This document shows positions 14,486-23,147 of a stretch of 38,068 nt of DNA, one piece after another. Below the pieces are notes generated by a model. It searched no databases. It was not told where the DNA came from and saw nothing but the letters and a program-made list of their open reading frames with translations. The stretch comes from UKL13-2 sp036394575 (GTDB lineage Bacteria; Pseudomonadota; Gammaproteobacteria; Burkholderiales; Usitatibacteraceae). Each line of letters starts with the position of its first letter. The first letter of the stretch is position 1. Location: NCBI GenBank assembly GCA_036394575.1, contig DASWEY010000075.1:1-38068 (forward strand), in the 5' to 3' direction. Both the position numbers and the translations under genes were made by a program.

Positions 14486-17332
14486 GTGACAGCCTCGCTC
14501 AATAAAATGCCCGATGCGCGCCGCCTTGCGCCGGAGACTTTCATCGAAGACGCGGCGGCCTTCATCATTGAAGGCCATCTTGAGCAGCTGCCCGATCTCT
14601 CCGCCCTGACCATCATCGCTGTGCCGCGCGCCGCCACGGCCCTGCGCCGCGCGCTGGCGCGACACGCCGCACAGCGCGGACATGCGACCTTGCTGCTGCC
14701 GCGCATCGGCACCATCGCCGATCTGGCCCAGCGCGTGTCGCTCGCCGCATCGGGGCGCGTTAGCGCCACCGCCGAGCGGGTTCTCGATATTTTCCAGATT
14801 CTGAAAAAGCAGCGCTGGCTGTCATCCAGCGAAACCTGGTTGCTGAGCGGCGAACTGGTGCAACTGGCCGACGAACTGACCCATAATCTGGTGGCGGTGC
14901 CGGCCACGCTGGAGGAACATGCGGCCACGCTGGCGCGTGCTTATGCCATCGGCAAGCACAATGCGGATTTCAGTTTCGAGGCGCGCCTCACCCATGATGT
15001 CTGGCGGACGCTGGCGCAGCCTGGCGAGGGCCAGCTCGATGCGCCGGCGCGTTATGCCTTGCAGTTGGCGGCCTGGGCCGCGGCGGCGGAAGCGCCGCTA
15101 TACATCATCGGCAGCATCGGCTACTCGCGGCGCGAACGGGCCTTCTTTGCGGCATATGCCGCGCGCGCACCGCTGTGTATGCTGGACCAATCCGGCCCTG
15201 CGGCGTCCCGGCATTCGGCGCGCATGCGGTTTCTGGCGGCGGCATTTGCCGGGGCGCCGATAGCCGCTGCCGACCAGGCGGCCCCGGCCGCGGCAAACGC
15301 CGATAGGCCTGTTCAGTCGTCAACCGATGACGCCGATCATTTGCGCTGCTATGCCGCACACGATGTGGAAGACGAGGCCGGCGCCGCCTTGGCGATGCTG
15401 CGGCAATGGCTGCATGAGGGCAAGCGCAATATCGCGGTGGTGGCGCTGGATCGCCAGGCGGCGCGCCGCCTGCGCGCACTGGCCGAGCGCGAGCAGATCC
15501 TGATGAGCGATGAAATCGGCTGGCCTTACTCCACGACCGTGAGCGCGACCGCGGTGATGCGCTGGCTGGAGGCGCGCCGCGACGGCTTTTACCACGCCAC
15601 CCTGGTCGACCTGCTCAAATCGCCGTTCATCTTTGCCGACCGCGATGCGAGTTGGGGGCGTGCGCGCATCAAGTCGGCGGTGCTGGCGATCGAACAGGCG
15701 CTGCGCCGCGCCGGCGTGGTGTCCGGACTGCTGCGCGTACGCGAAGCGCTGCAATCGGTTCGCGCCGACGCCATCGACGAGCAAGCCCGCAGTGACGGCA
15801 TCGTCCTGCTCGACGGCGTGATCGCCGCCGACCGTTCGTTCACGGCCGTGCGTCGCCCGGCGGCCGAGTGGATGAAGGCGCTGCTGGACAGTCTGGCCAC
15901 ACTGGGCCTGCAAGCGGGCCTCGCACGCGATGCCGCCGGCATGGGGCTGCTCGAACATTTCGGCAATGCGCAGCGCGATGTGGCGGCAAGCCGCGTCAAT
16001 TTGTCGATGAGCGAATTCACCGACTGGCTGCGTTCGCAAATGGAAACGGGGCGCTTTCGCGATCAATCGATCGACAGTCCCATCGTGGTCACTTCGCTGG
16101 AGGCCACCCGCTATCGACAATTTGAAGCCGTGCTGCTGATTGGCGCCGCGGCGGCCAATCTGCCCGGCAAACCGGCCGACAGCGGTATTTTCAATCAGTC
16201 GGTAAGGCGCAACCTGGGCCTGCCGACCTTCAGCGATGAATTGCAGGCCATTACGCATGATCTGTTCGGCCTGCTGGCGCGCAGCCCGGCGTGCTGGATC
16301 AGTTGGCAGGCATCGGGTTCGCGCGACCCGCAAAATCCTTCGCCCTGGGTCGCGGCATTGTTATTGGAGGGCAAACGCCGCTTCGGCAAATCCCTGCTGG
16401 TCGCCAATCCGCAACGGGCGTTGGCCTGCAAGCCAGTATCCGTGCGGCTTTCCAGAGTATCGGCCTCAAGACCCGCGCCAATGCTGGCTTCCGGGCAGGT
16501 GCCGCAAAAAATTTCGGCCAGCGGCTACCAGAACCTGATCGATTGCCCCTACCGGTTTTTCTCGTTTTCGGTATTGCGCTTGCGCGAGACCGACGATGTG
16601 CTGGAGGAAATGGACAAGCGCGAGTTCGGTGAATTCGTGCATGACATCCTCAATCGTTTTCATCAGCGTTTTCCGCAAATTACCGGCGTGGATTCAAGCG
16701 CGTTGCGCGCCGCGCTGTTGGAAGAAACGGCGGCCGTGTTTGCGGCTGCCCTGGAACAGAATTTCACGGCGCGCGCCTGGCGCCTGCTGTGGGAATCGGC
16801 AATTGACGCCTATCTCAAATGGCAGGGCGAGCGCGAAAGCGAAGGCTGGCGCTGGCAGGACGGCGAGATGAGCAGCGGATTTGACCTGGAGCTCGACGGC
16901 GGGCAAATGCTGCGCATTGAAGGACGGATCGATCGCATGGACCAACGCGCCATCGACGGCAATCCGGAATCGGCCGTCATCGATTACAAGGCGCGAGCGT
17001 ATTCGGTGCTGCAGAAAAAACTGCGGGAACCGGGCGAGGACGTGCAGCTGCCGGTGTATGTCGCGCTGGCCGAGGCCGCGCATCCCGAGCGCGCCGTCAC
17101 CGAGGCTGCCTATCTGAGCATCGAGCGCGAGAGTGTCAAGCCGGCTGCCTACCCGGATGCGCAGGCGGCCGGTCAGGCGCATGTGCTGCGACTGCAACGC
17201 GTGTTCGAACAAATGCATGCGCAGGCGCCGCTGCCGGCGCAGGGCATCGATGCGGTCTGCAATTATTGCGAGGCGCGCGGCTTGTGCCGCCGCGACCACT
17301 GGAACCCGGAGGCCAGAGACGGCGATGGCTGA
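14486..17332 (+). CDS. addB: AddB-like subunit of helicase-nuclease, Fe-S PD-(D/E)XK nuclease
   Basis: AddB works with AddA in processing double-strand DNA ends for recombination. The 948-aa protein has an inactivated-helicase-type N-terminal half and a C-terminal RecB-like nuclease domain: EFGEFVHDILNRFHQRF, IEGRIDRMDQRA and VIDYKAR (Asp near residue 833). Four cysteines, C687 (LIDCPYRFF) and C925, C928, C934 (CNYCEARGLC), match the AddB iron-sulfur pattern that staples the nuclease domain. The GTG at 14486 is the longest start; an ATG at 14507 fits equally well and neither has a clear Shine-Dalgarno. It overlaps addA by 8 nt. AddB is favoured over RecB/RecC because of the Fe-S motif and the partner gene. 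Confidence 0.88.
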   Translation: MTASLNKMPDARRLAPETFIEDAAAFIIEGHLEQLPDLSALTIIAVPRAATALRRALARHAAQRGHATLLLPRIGTIADLAQRVSLAASGRVSATAERVLDIFQILKKQRWLSSSETWLLSGELVQLADELTHNLVAVPATLEEHAATLARAYAIGKHNADFSFEARLTHDVWRTLAQPGEGQLDAPARYALQLAAWAAAAEAPLYIIGSIGYSRRERAFFAAYAARAPLCMLDQSGPAASRHSARMRFLAAAFAGAPIAAADQAAPAAANADRPVQSSTDDADHLRCYAAHDVEDEAGAALAMLRQWLHEGKRNIAVVALDRQAARRLRALAEREQILMSDEIGWPYSTTVSATAVMRWLEARRDGFYHATLVDLLKSPFIFADRDASWGRARIKSAVLAIEQALRRAGVVSGLLRVREALQSVRADAIDEQARSDGIVLLDGVIAADRSFTAVRRPAAEWMKALLDSLATLGLQAGLARDAAGMGLLEHFGNAQRDVAASRVNLSMSEFTDWLRSQMETGRFRDQSIDSPIVVTSLEATRYRQFEAVLLIGAAAANLPGKPADSGIFNQSVRRNLGLPTFSDELQAITHDLFGLLARSPACWISWQASGSRDPQNPSPWVAALLLEGKRRFGKSLLVANPQRALACKPVSVRLSRVSASRPAPMLASGQVPQKISASGYQNLIDCPYRFFSFSVLRLRETDDVLEEMDKREFGEFVHDILNRFHQRFPQITGVDSSALRAALLEETAAVFAAALEQNFTARAWRLLWESAIDAYLKWQGERESEGWRWQDGEMSSGFDLELDGGQMLRIEGRIDRMDQRAIDGNPESAVIDYKARAYSVLQKKLREPGEDVQLPVYVALAEAAHPERAVTEAAYLSIERESVKPAAYPDAQAAGQAHVLRLQRVFEQMHAQAPLPAQGIDAVCNYCEARGLCRRDHWNPEARDGDG

Positions 17333-20300
17333 GTTCACGCGTGAACAGCTGACCGCGATCGCGTTGGATCCGGTGCACAGCGTAGTGGTCGAGGCCTGCG
17401 CCGGCTCGGGCAAGACCTGGCTGCTGGTGTCGCGCATATTGCGCCTGCTGCTGGCCGGCGCGCCGCCGTCGAGCATTCTTGCCATCACCTTCACGCGCAA
17501 GGCGGCGCATGAAATGCGCGAACGGCTGATGGACTGGCTGGAATTTCTCGCCACCGCAAGCGATGCCGAGACACGCAAGTTTCTCAGGCTGCGTGCGCTC
17601 GGCGATGCGGAAATCGACGCCTGCCTGTCGCGTGCAAAAGCCTTGTTTACCGAGGTGGCATTTGCCACCCCGGCGATGGCAATCTCCACCTTCCACGGCT
17701 GGTTTCAGCAACTGCTCTCCGCCGCGCCACTGGGTCTCGGTGCGGCCGATGCCAGCATTGCCGATAGTGAATCCACATTGCTTGAGGAGGCCTGGCAGAT
17801 TTTTGCCGAAACACTTAACCGCGCGCCGGAGTCAGCGACCGCGATGGCGCTGCACAATCTGTTTGCCGAATGGGGGCTCGCCAGCACGCGCAATCTGTTG
17901 TGGAAATTCATTCGCCGCCGCGCCGATTGGCGCGCCTATGCGCGCAGCACCTTGGGCATTATCACCGATAAAGACGACGATCCGGTTTTGATCGAAGCGG
18001 CGCTGGCGCGTTGGCAACAGGAATGGCAGGTGGATCTGGCGCGCGATCCCCTGGCGGAATGGGCGCAACGCGGAGAGATTCGTGCGGCCATTGAAATACT
18101 CGTGCGTAGCATTTCTGCGACGCCAAAAATGTCGGATGCGGCGAAAACATTTGCGCTGAATCTGCAAACTGCCAATGCGCTTGCCGATGCGGCCCGCCAT
18201 GAAAAAATTCGCGAACTGTTCTTCACGCAAAAAAACGAGCCGCGCAAACGGCATGCCGACTACGCGGAAAAAACGGGCGCGCAGGATGCCTTCACCCTCG
18301 TCTGCCAATCCCTGCTGGCGCTCGCCGAGGCGCAAGTCGACCGGCGAATTTTCATTTACAACCGCGATGCCCTGATCGCCGGCACCGGCCTGCTGGCGGC
18401 GTATGAGAAACTCAAGACCGAACAGCGCGTGCTTGATTTCGCCGACCTCGAATGGCGTACTTTCGAGCTGCTCACGCAAAGCGAACACGCCGAGACCATC
18501 CAGTATCGGCTCGATACGCGCTATCGCCACATCCTGCTCGACGAATTTCAGGATACCAATCCGATCCAGTGGCAATCCTTGACCGCCTGGCTGGACGCCA
18601 GTGTGGCCGCCGATCATGCGCCGACGGTATTCATGGTCGGCGATCCCAAGCAAGCGATTTATCGATTCCGGCGCACCGATGCACGATTGTTTGATATTGC
18701 CAAGGATTATTTCGCCGCCAATTTTTCGGCGACCATTTGCGCGCTGAACCGCACCCGCCGCAATGCGCCACCGGTCGTCGATTTCGTCAATGCCCTGTTT
18801 GCAGGCGAGCCGCTGTTCACGGGTTTTCATGCGCACACAGCCGATCATGCCGATCTGCCCGGCGCGGTCTGCGTGATGCCTGGCTTCACGGCGCTGGCTG
18901 CCGAAAATGACGAAACGGCGGACAGCGAATTACGCAATCCGCTGGAGCGGCCGCGCGAGGATGCCGGTGAAGACCGGTATGCCCAGGAAGCGCAGGCGCT
19001 GGTGGCGGCGGTCAAGGCCACGGTGGGCCGCGTGATGGTCAAGGCCAGGCAAGGGGATATGGAAATCACCCGCCCGGCACGCTACGGCGACATCATGGTG
19101 CTGTTCCGGCGCCGTGCGCCCCTGCCGGCGTTCGAAGAGGCCTTGCGCACGGCGCGCCTGCCTTATGTGGGCGCGCGGCCGGGTGGCCTGATGGCGGCGC
19201 TGGAAGTGCGCGATATGGCAGCCCTGCTGACCTTTCTCGCTGCGCCGAATGACGACCTGTGCCTGGCCCAGATACTCAAGTCGCCGTTGTTCGGTGTTGA
19301 CGATCAGTCGCTGCTGGCCATCCGTTTCCTGGAACAGCCCGGTTCCTGGTGGCAACGTCTGCAGTCGCTTGCGCAAGGCGACAACGCTGCCCCGGCGTTG
19401 AAGCGCGCCGCGGACCTGCTGACCGACTGGCTGGTGCGCATGGACCGCGTGCCGGTGCACGATTTGCTCGATCGCATTTATCACGATGCCGATGTGCTTG
19501 CCGCCTATGAGTGCGCAGTTCCAGATTTTCTCCGCGCCGGCGTGCTGGCCAATCTCAATGCCTTCATGGCGCTGGCGCTGGAAGTCGACAGCGGGCGCTA
19601 TCCCAGCCTCACGCGTTTTTTGCATGAGCTCAAACGCTTCGGTGCCCTGCCCGACCAGGAGGCACCGGACGAGGGGGCCGCGCGCGAAGAGGAGGGCAGC
19701 AGCACAAGCGACCACGATGGTGGTGCCGCGCTGGAAGTGAATGCCCTGCGGCTGATGACCATTCATGCGTCCAAAGGTCTGGAAGCGCCGATTGTCTGGC
19801 TGATCGATGCCGATGATGTATCGGCGCGGGGCGATGCACACACCGTCATTGCCGACTGGCAGGCCAACGATGTCGCGCCGCGACATTTTTCCTTCTGGGC
19901 CACCAAGGCCTTGCAGGGCCGGCATCGCGATGCGATTCTCGCCGAGGAAGCGGCCTACCAGGCACGCGAGCAATTGAACCTGCTGTATGTGACGGCGACA
20001 CGCGCGCAGCAGTTTCTGATCATCAGCGGAACGGCGCGCAATAACAAATCGCCCGAGGTGTCGACCTGGCTGGATCGCGCCTTGGCCACCGCGGCGCCAC
20101 GCCTGACGGAATTTCCGGGCGCGCTCGTGAGCGCTGCAATGCATGGCAAGGGGATATCCGTAGATAAAAATGCCCGCGAACAAGGCGGCATGGTTACCGA
20201 TTTACCGGCACCCATGCCTATCGGCGTGCGCCAGCCATCGACGCCCGGCGAAAATATTATGGCGCGCGAACTCGGCATCGCCATCCATGCACTGCTGGAA

Positions 20301-20678
20301 ACCAATGCGCCGGACAGCGTAGACCGCAAGCGCGTGGACATGGCTGGTGCGGAAGACCTCGCCGCCGAAGTGGCGCGCCGCATCCTGCAAGCGCCCGCCT
20401 TGCAGAAATTTTTCCGGCATGAACAATTTATTACCGCGCACAACGAACTGGAAATCGCCGTGACGATCGACGGCGAGACGCGTATGCAGCGCATCGACCG
20501 CCTGGTCGAGTTCAGGGATGAAGTCTGGGTACTGGACTACAAAACCGGCGCGGTCGATCCAGAACGGCATCGCTCGCAAATCGAGGTCTATTGCGACGCT
20601 CTCATCCCGGTGTACACGGGCCGGGCCGTGCATGGAGCCCTCATCGATGGCGAGGGCAAGCTCTGGGTGCTGCGCTGA
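17325..20678 (+). CDS. addA: AddA-like UvrD-family helicase with C-terminal nuclease
   Basis: AddA is the motor and second nuclease of the AddAB end-resection complex. From the ATG at 17325 it is 1117 aa. Superfamily 1 motifs are in order: Q-motif REQLTAIA, Walker A AGSGKT (Lys30), Ia ITFTRKAAHEM, II LLDEFQDTNP (about 406), III VGDPKQAIYRFRRTD, V MTIHASKGLEAPIVW, VI LLYVTATRAQ. The C-terminal nuclease shows QRIDRLVEF and VWVLDYKTG (Asp1071, Lys1073). The start overlaps the addB stop in ATGGCTGA, indicating translational coupling. A longer frame to 17133 adds an Arg/Cys-rich stretch that is addB read in another frame, so it was rejected. Confidence 0.93.
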   Translation: MAEFTREQLTAIALDPVHSVVVEACAGSGKTWLLVSRILRLLLAGAPPSSILAITFTRKAAHEMRERLMDWLEFLATASDAETRKFLRLRALGDAEIDACLSRAKALFTEVAFATPAMAISTFHGWFQQLLSAAPLGLGAADASIADSESTLLEEAWQIFAETLNRAPESATAMALHNLFAEWGLASTRNLLWKFIRRRADWRAYARSTLGIITDKDDDPVLIEAALARWQQEWQVDLARDPLAEWAQRGEIRAAIEILVRSISATPKMSDAAKTFALNLQTANALADAARHEKIRELFFTQKNEPRKRHADYAEKTGAQDAFTLVCQSLLALAEAQVDRRIFIYNRDALIAGTGLLAAYEKLKTEQRVLDFADLEWRTFELLTQSEHAETIQYRLDTRYRHILLDEFQDTNPIQWQSLTAWLDASVAADHAPTVFMVGDPKQAIYRFRRTDARLFDIAKDYFAANFSATICALNRTRRNAPPVVDFVNALFAGEPLFTGFHAHTADHADLPGAVCVMPGFTALAAENDETADSELRNPLERPREDAGEDRYAQEAQALVAAVKATVGRVMVKARQGDMEITRPARYGDIMVLFRRRAPLPAFEEALRTARLPYVGARPGGLMAALEVRDMAALLTFLAAPNDDLCLAQILKSPLFGVDDQSLLAIRFLEQPGSWWQRLQSLAQGDNAAPALKRAADLLTDWLVRMDRVPVHDLLDRIYHDADVLAAYECAVPDFLRAGVLANLNAFMALALEVDSGRYPSLTRFLHELKRFGALPDQEAPDEGAAREEEGSSTSDHDGGAALEVNALRLMTIHASKGLEAPIVWLIDADDVSARGDAHTVIADWQANDVAPRHFSFWATKALQGRHRDAILAEEAAYQAREQLNLLYVTATRAQQFLIISGTARNNKSPEVSTWLDRALATAAPRLTEFPGALVSAAMHGKGISVDKNAREQGGMVTDLPAPMPIGVRQPSTPGENIMARELGIAIHALLETNAPDSVDRKRVDMAGAEDLAAEVARRILQAPALQKFFRHEQFITAHNELEIAVTIDGETRMQRIDRLVEFRDEVWVLDYKTGAVDPERHRSQIEVYCDALIPVYTGRAVHGALIDGEGKLWVLR

Positions 20679-20851
20679 TCGTGCGGATTTGGATCCGTCA
20701 GGGCGCACCAAAGCTGCGCGCGATCGCGCTTGTGAGGAAGGAAGGCACGGCCGTGGTGCAGTTGTTGGCCGGTCAAGGGGCCGCCCGACTCTGAAAACCA
20801 TCTGGCACAGCAAATGCTTATAGCTTGCCACTCCATCTCTGGTGGTTCCCC

Positions 20852-21907
20852 ATGTCAGATATCACCCGCATCATCAAGCAACTGAATTCGAATCTTTCCG
20901 CACAAACCAATCTCTCTCCCTCGATCAGCCCCGCCGATATGCGCGGCGTATTCGCCGAGGTGCTCGACGGCGGCGCCTCGGATCTCGAGCTCGGTGCCAT
21001 GATGGCGATGTGTTCCGCGGTGGCGACGCAACGCCATCACGGCATCTACATCGAAATCCTGTTGGGCCTCCTCGATGCGGTGCGCGAACGCGTGATCACG
21101 CTGTCGGCCCCGAGGGGTGAATATCGTACGGTGGTGCTTCCCAATTATGGCGAACTCGATGCCGGCAATGCCGTACCCCTGATCGCACTGAAATTGCAGC
21201 GCCTCGGGATCCCGGTCCTGGTGCATGGCGCCCTGGAGACCAGCGGCGGCCTCGCCAATTGCGGCGTGTTCCGCGAGCTGGGTGTGCTACCGGTGGCAAC
21301 CCGTAGTCAAGCCGAGTTGCGTCTGGCTGAAAACGGTCTGGCCCTGGTGCCGACCGCGCTGATTTCGCCCGGCCTTGCAGCGATGATGGCGCTGAAAAGT
21401 CGACTGGGTATCAGCACACCGGCGCATGTACTGGCGAGTTTGCTGATGCCGCTGGCTGCTACGACCGCGCTGCAAAGCGCGCCATCGTTCGATATGCTGC
21501 AAGTGGCAAATGTGCCATGCTGGCTTGAATCATTGCTGGGCGATAGCGGCGCAATGGGCACCACGCCCACCCTCGTTGCCCTCGCCGGGCCCACTTGCTT
21601 TGGACACATGGAAAATCGCCCGCGCCTGATCTACAAGGATGCTGGCCGAGGTGTCGATGGCGGCGAATGGCAAACCCTGTTCGACGCCGAAGCCGCATCG
21701 CGTTCGGATCCCTTGCGTCTGCCGCCCGTGCCTGCCGATACCCGTGGTTTTGCGGCCTGGATCCGCCAGCGGCTTGACGGCAAACTTGCGCTGCCGGCCC
21801 CGGTGGTCAATCAACTCGCCTGTTGTATTTACGGTGCGGGCTATGTGCAGGACTTCAACCAGGCGAAGGCAGTGGCTGCGGTGGAGACGGGGAGTCTGGC
21901 AGCGTAG
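20852..21907 (+). CDS. ybiB: YbiB/TrpD2 family DNA-binding protein
   Basis: The 351-aa protein has the anthranilate phosphoribosyltransferase fold (an N-terminal helical bundle, then alpha/beta) but belongs to the TrpD2 (YbiB) branch. Shared points are FAEVLDGGASDLELGAMM, VLPNYGELDAGNAVPLIALKLQRLGIPVLVHG and NQLACCIYGAGY; E. coli YbiB has matching stretches. The glycine-rich PRPP loop of true TrpD is not present. E. coli YbiB is described as a nucleic-acid-binding protein, encoded next to the helicase gene dinG and linked to SOS. Here it follows addA by 173 nt in the same direction. A TTG at 20825 is a possible earlier start, but the ATG at 20852 fits relatives. No LexA box was found nearby. 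Confidence 0.85.
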   Translation: MSDITRIIKQLNSNLSAQTNLSPSISPADMRGVFAEVLDGGASDLELGAMMAMCSAVATQRHHGIYIEILLGLLDAVRERVITLSAPRGEYRTVVLPNYGELDAGNAVPLIALKLQRLGIPVLVHGALETSGGLANCGVFRELGVLPVATRSQAELRLAENGLALVPTALISPGLAAMMALKSRLGISTPAHVLASLLMPLAATTALQSAPSFDMLQVANVPCWLESLLGDSGAMGTTPTLVALAGPTCFGHMENRPRLIYKDAGRGVDGGEWQTLFDAEAASRSDPLRLPPVPADTRGFAAWIRQRLDGKLALPAPVVNQLACCIYGAGYVQDFNQAKAVAAVETGSLAA

Positions 21908-22144
21908 TTATTCAGCGAACATTTTTCTTCAGCGTCGACGAGGAATTTGTGTCAACGAGGCGATCTGCATGTTCCTGCCTGGGACGCCGCGATGCAGATG
22001 ATAGCGGGCAATTCGAGCGTTGCATGCCGGCTCTTGAAGAACTGGTAATGCACGCTGTAATTTTCTTGCTCGATTTTTGCAGGTCAAGCGCAGGGGTTGT
22101 CATCACTATGGTCACCGTCCATAGCGAACGTTGCAGACATGGAC

Positions 22145-22612
22145 TTATTTGCCTTTCGGGGCTTTCTCCAGCCCCTTGATGCTGTCGCCCGGCTTGATTT
22201 TGTTGGCGCTGAACCAGCCGGCATTCATTTCCAGCGCATAGCGCACCGGGCCTTCCGCCTGATGGGATATTTCCGTCTGCGGTTCCATCTCGTGGATGCT
22301 GACGATTTTTCCAGCCTCGTCCATATACGCGACGCTCAGCGGGATCAGGGTGTTTTTCATCCACATGGCGTGATAGGCGATCTGTGGAAATACAAACAGC
22401 ATGCCGTCGTTCTTGCCCATATGGGTGCGGAACATCAGGCCTTTCTGGCGGGCGGCGTCATCAGTGGCCAGTTCGGCCTTGACGGCGTGGCCATTCACGC
22501 TGACGTTGATGGTCGGTGGGGCGGCAACGTTTTCTTTGGCCTGCCCGGCGTTGACGAAAGCGCAGATGGTGATCAGGAATAATGGTGTGCGGAGGCGGGA
22601 GATGGCGTTCAT
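22145..22612 (-). CDS. DUF192 family exported protein
   Basis: The 155-aa protein begins with a signal peptide (LRTPLFLITICAFVNAGQA) and is otherwise one DUF192 domain. Typical parts are AARQKGLMFRTHMG, GMLFVFPQIAYHAMWMKNT, IPLSVAYMDEAGKIVSIHEM and a C-terminal YALEMNAGWFSANKIKPGD. Members are small secreted or periplasmic beta-rich proteins of unknown role. The ATG at 22612 begins the signal peptide; the frame extends to 22864, but that part is dut read in another frame. It lies 85 nt after dut and may end the coaBC-dut transcript. A CTATGG/CCATAG hairpin (22106-22124) follows the stop without a clear T-run. Confidence 0.88.
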   Translation of the reverse strand: MNAISRLRTPLFLITICAFVNAGQAKENVAAPPTINVSVNGHAVKAELATDDAARQKGLMFRTHMGKNDGMLFVFPQIAYHAMWMKNTLIPLSVAYMDEAGKIVSIHEMEPQTEISHQAEGPVRYALEMNAGWFSANKIKPGDSIKGLEKAPKGK

Positions 22613-22697
22613 GGGTCTGTGAGGTGGGTAGGGTGGACGATAAACGAGTCGCGCAAGGGGCAGGGTGACACTGGCAGCGCAGTGCGCGGATGAGGGA

Positions 22698-23147
22698 TTA
22701 TTTTTTGCCGGTGCTGCCAAACCCGCCTTCGCCGCGTTTGGAGACGGTGAATTCCTGCACGAGGTTGAACTCGACCTGCAGCACCGGCACGATGATGAGC
22801 TGCGCGATACGCTCCATCGGCTGCATGGTGAATTCGCTGTGGCCGCGATTCCATACCGAGACAAAAATCTGGCCCTGATAGTCGGAATCGATCAGTCCCA
22901 CCAGATTGCCGAGGACAATGCCGTGCTTGTGCCCCAACCCGGAGCGTGGCAGCACCATGGCGGCATAGCCGGCATCGGCGATATGGATGGCGATACCCGA
23001 GGCGACCAGATTGGTCTCGCCCGGTTTCAGCGTCATCGGCGCGTCGATGCAGGCGCGTAGGTCGAGGCCGGCGGAGCCGGGAGTTGCATAGTGGGGAAGT
23101 TCGTTGAGAAGACGGGGGTCAAGTACGCGGACGTCCAGCTTATGCAT
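22698..23147 (-). CDS. dut: dUTPase
   Basis: dUTPase splits dUTP to dUMP and pyrophosphate, keeping uracil out of DNA and supplying dTMP synthesis. This 149-aa trimer-type enzyme shows all five motifs in order: PGSAGLDLRA, PRSGLG, GLIDSDYQGQIFVSVWNRG with the catalytic Asp, RIAQLIIVPV, and the flexible C-terminal RGEGGFGSTGKK. The ATG at 23147 overlaps the end of coaBC by 8 nt, so the two are translationally coupled, as is usual in proteobacteria. Length is close to E. coli Dut (about 151 aa). Confidence 0.97.
   Translation of the reverse strand: MHKLDVRVLDPRLLNELPHYATPGSAGLDLRACIDAPMTLKPGETNLVASGIAIHIADAGYAAMVLPRSGLGHKHGIVLGNLVGLIDSDYQGQIFVSVWNRGHSEFTMQPMERIAQLIIVPVLQVEFNLVQEFTVSKRGEGGFGSTGKK

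Noticed and set aside
14460..14486. CCGCCG/CGGCGG hairpin after fdxA as a terminator
   Set aside because: The stem has a 15-nt loop, no T-run, and reaches into the addB start, so it is not convincing as a terminator.
17133..17324. N-terminal extension of addA
   Set aside because: The 64 extra residues are Arg/Cys-rich and are the addB coding sequence read in another frame; the homologous start is the ATG at 17325.
20679..20851. A possible small gene (GTG near 20690 to a stop near 20794) between addA and ybiB
   Set aside because: It has no ribosome-binding site or recognisable product and is short enough to be chance.
20679..20851. LexA box upstream of ybiB, and likewise before addB
   Set aside because: Scanning for CTGT-N8-ACAG gave no acceptable match; the nearest, around the CTGGCACAG after addA, has the wrong spacing.
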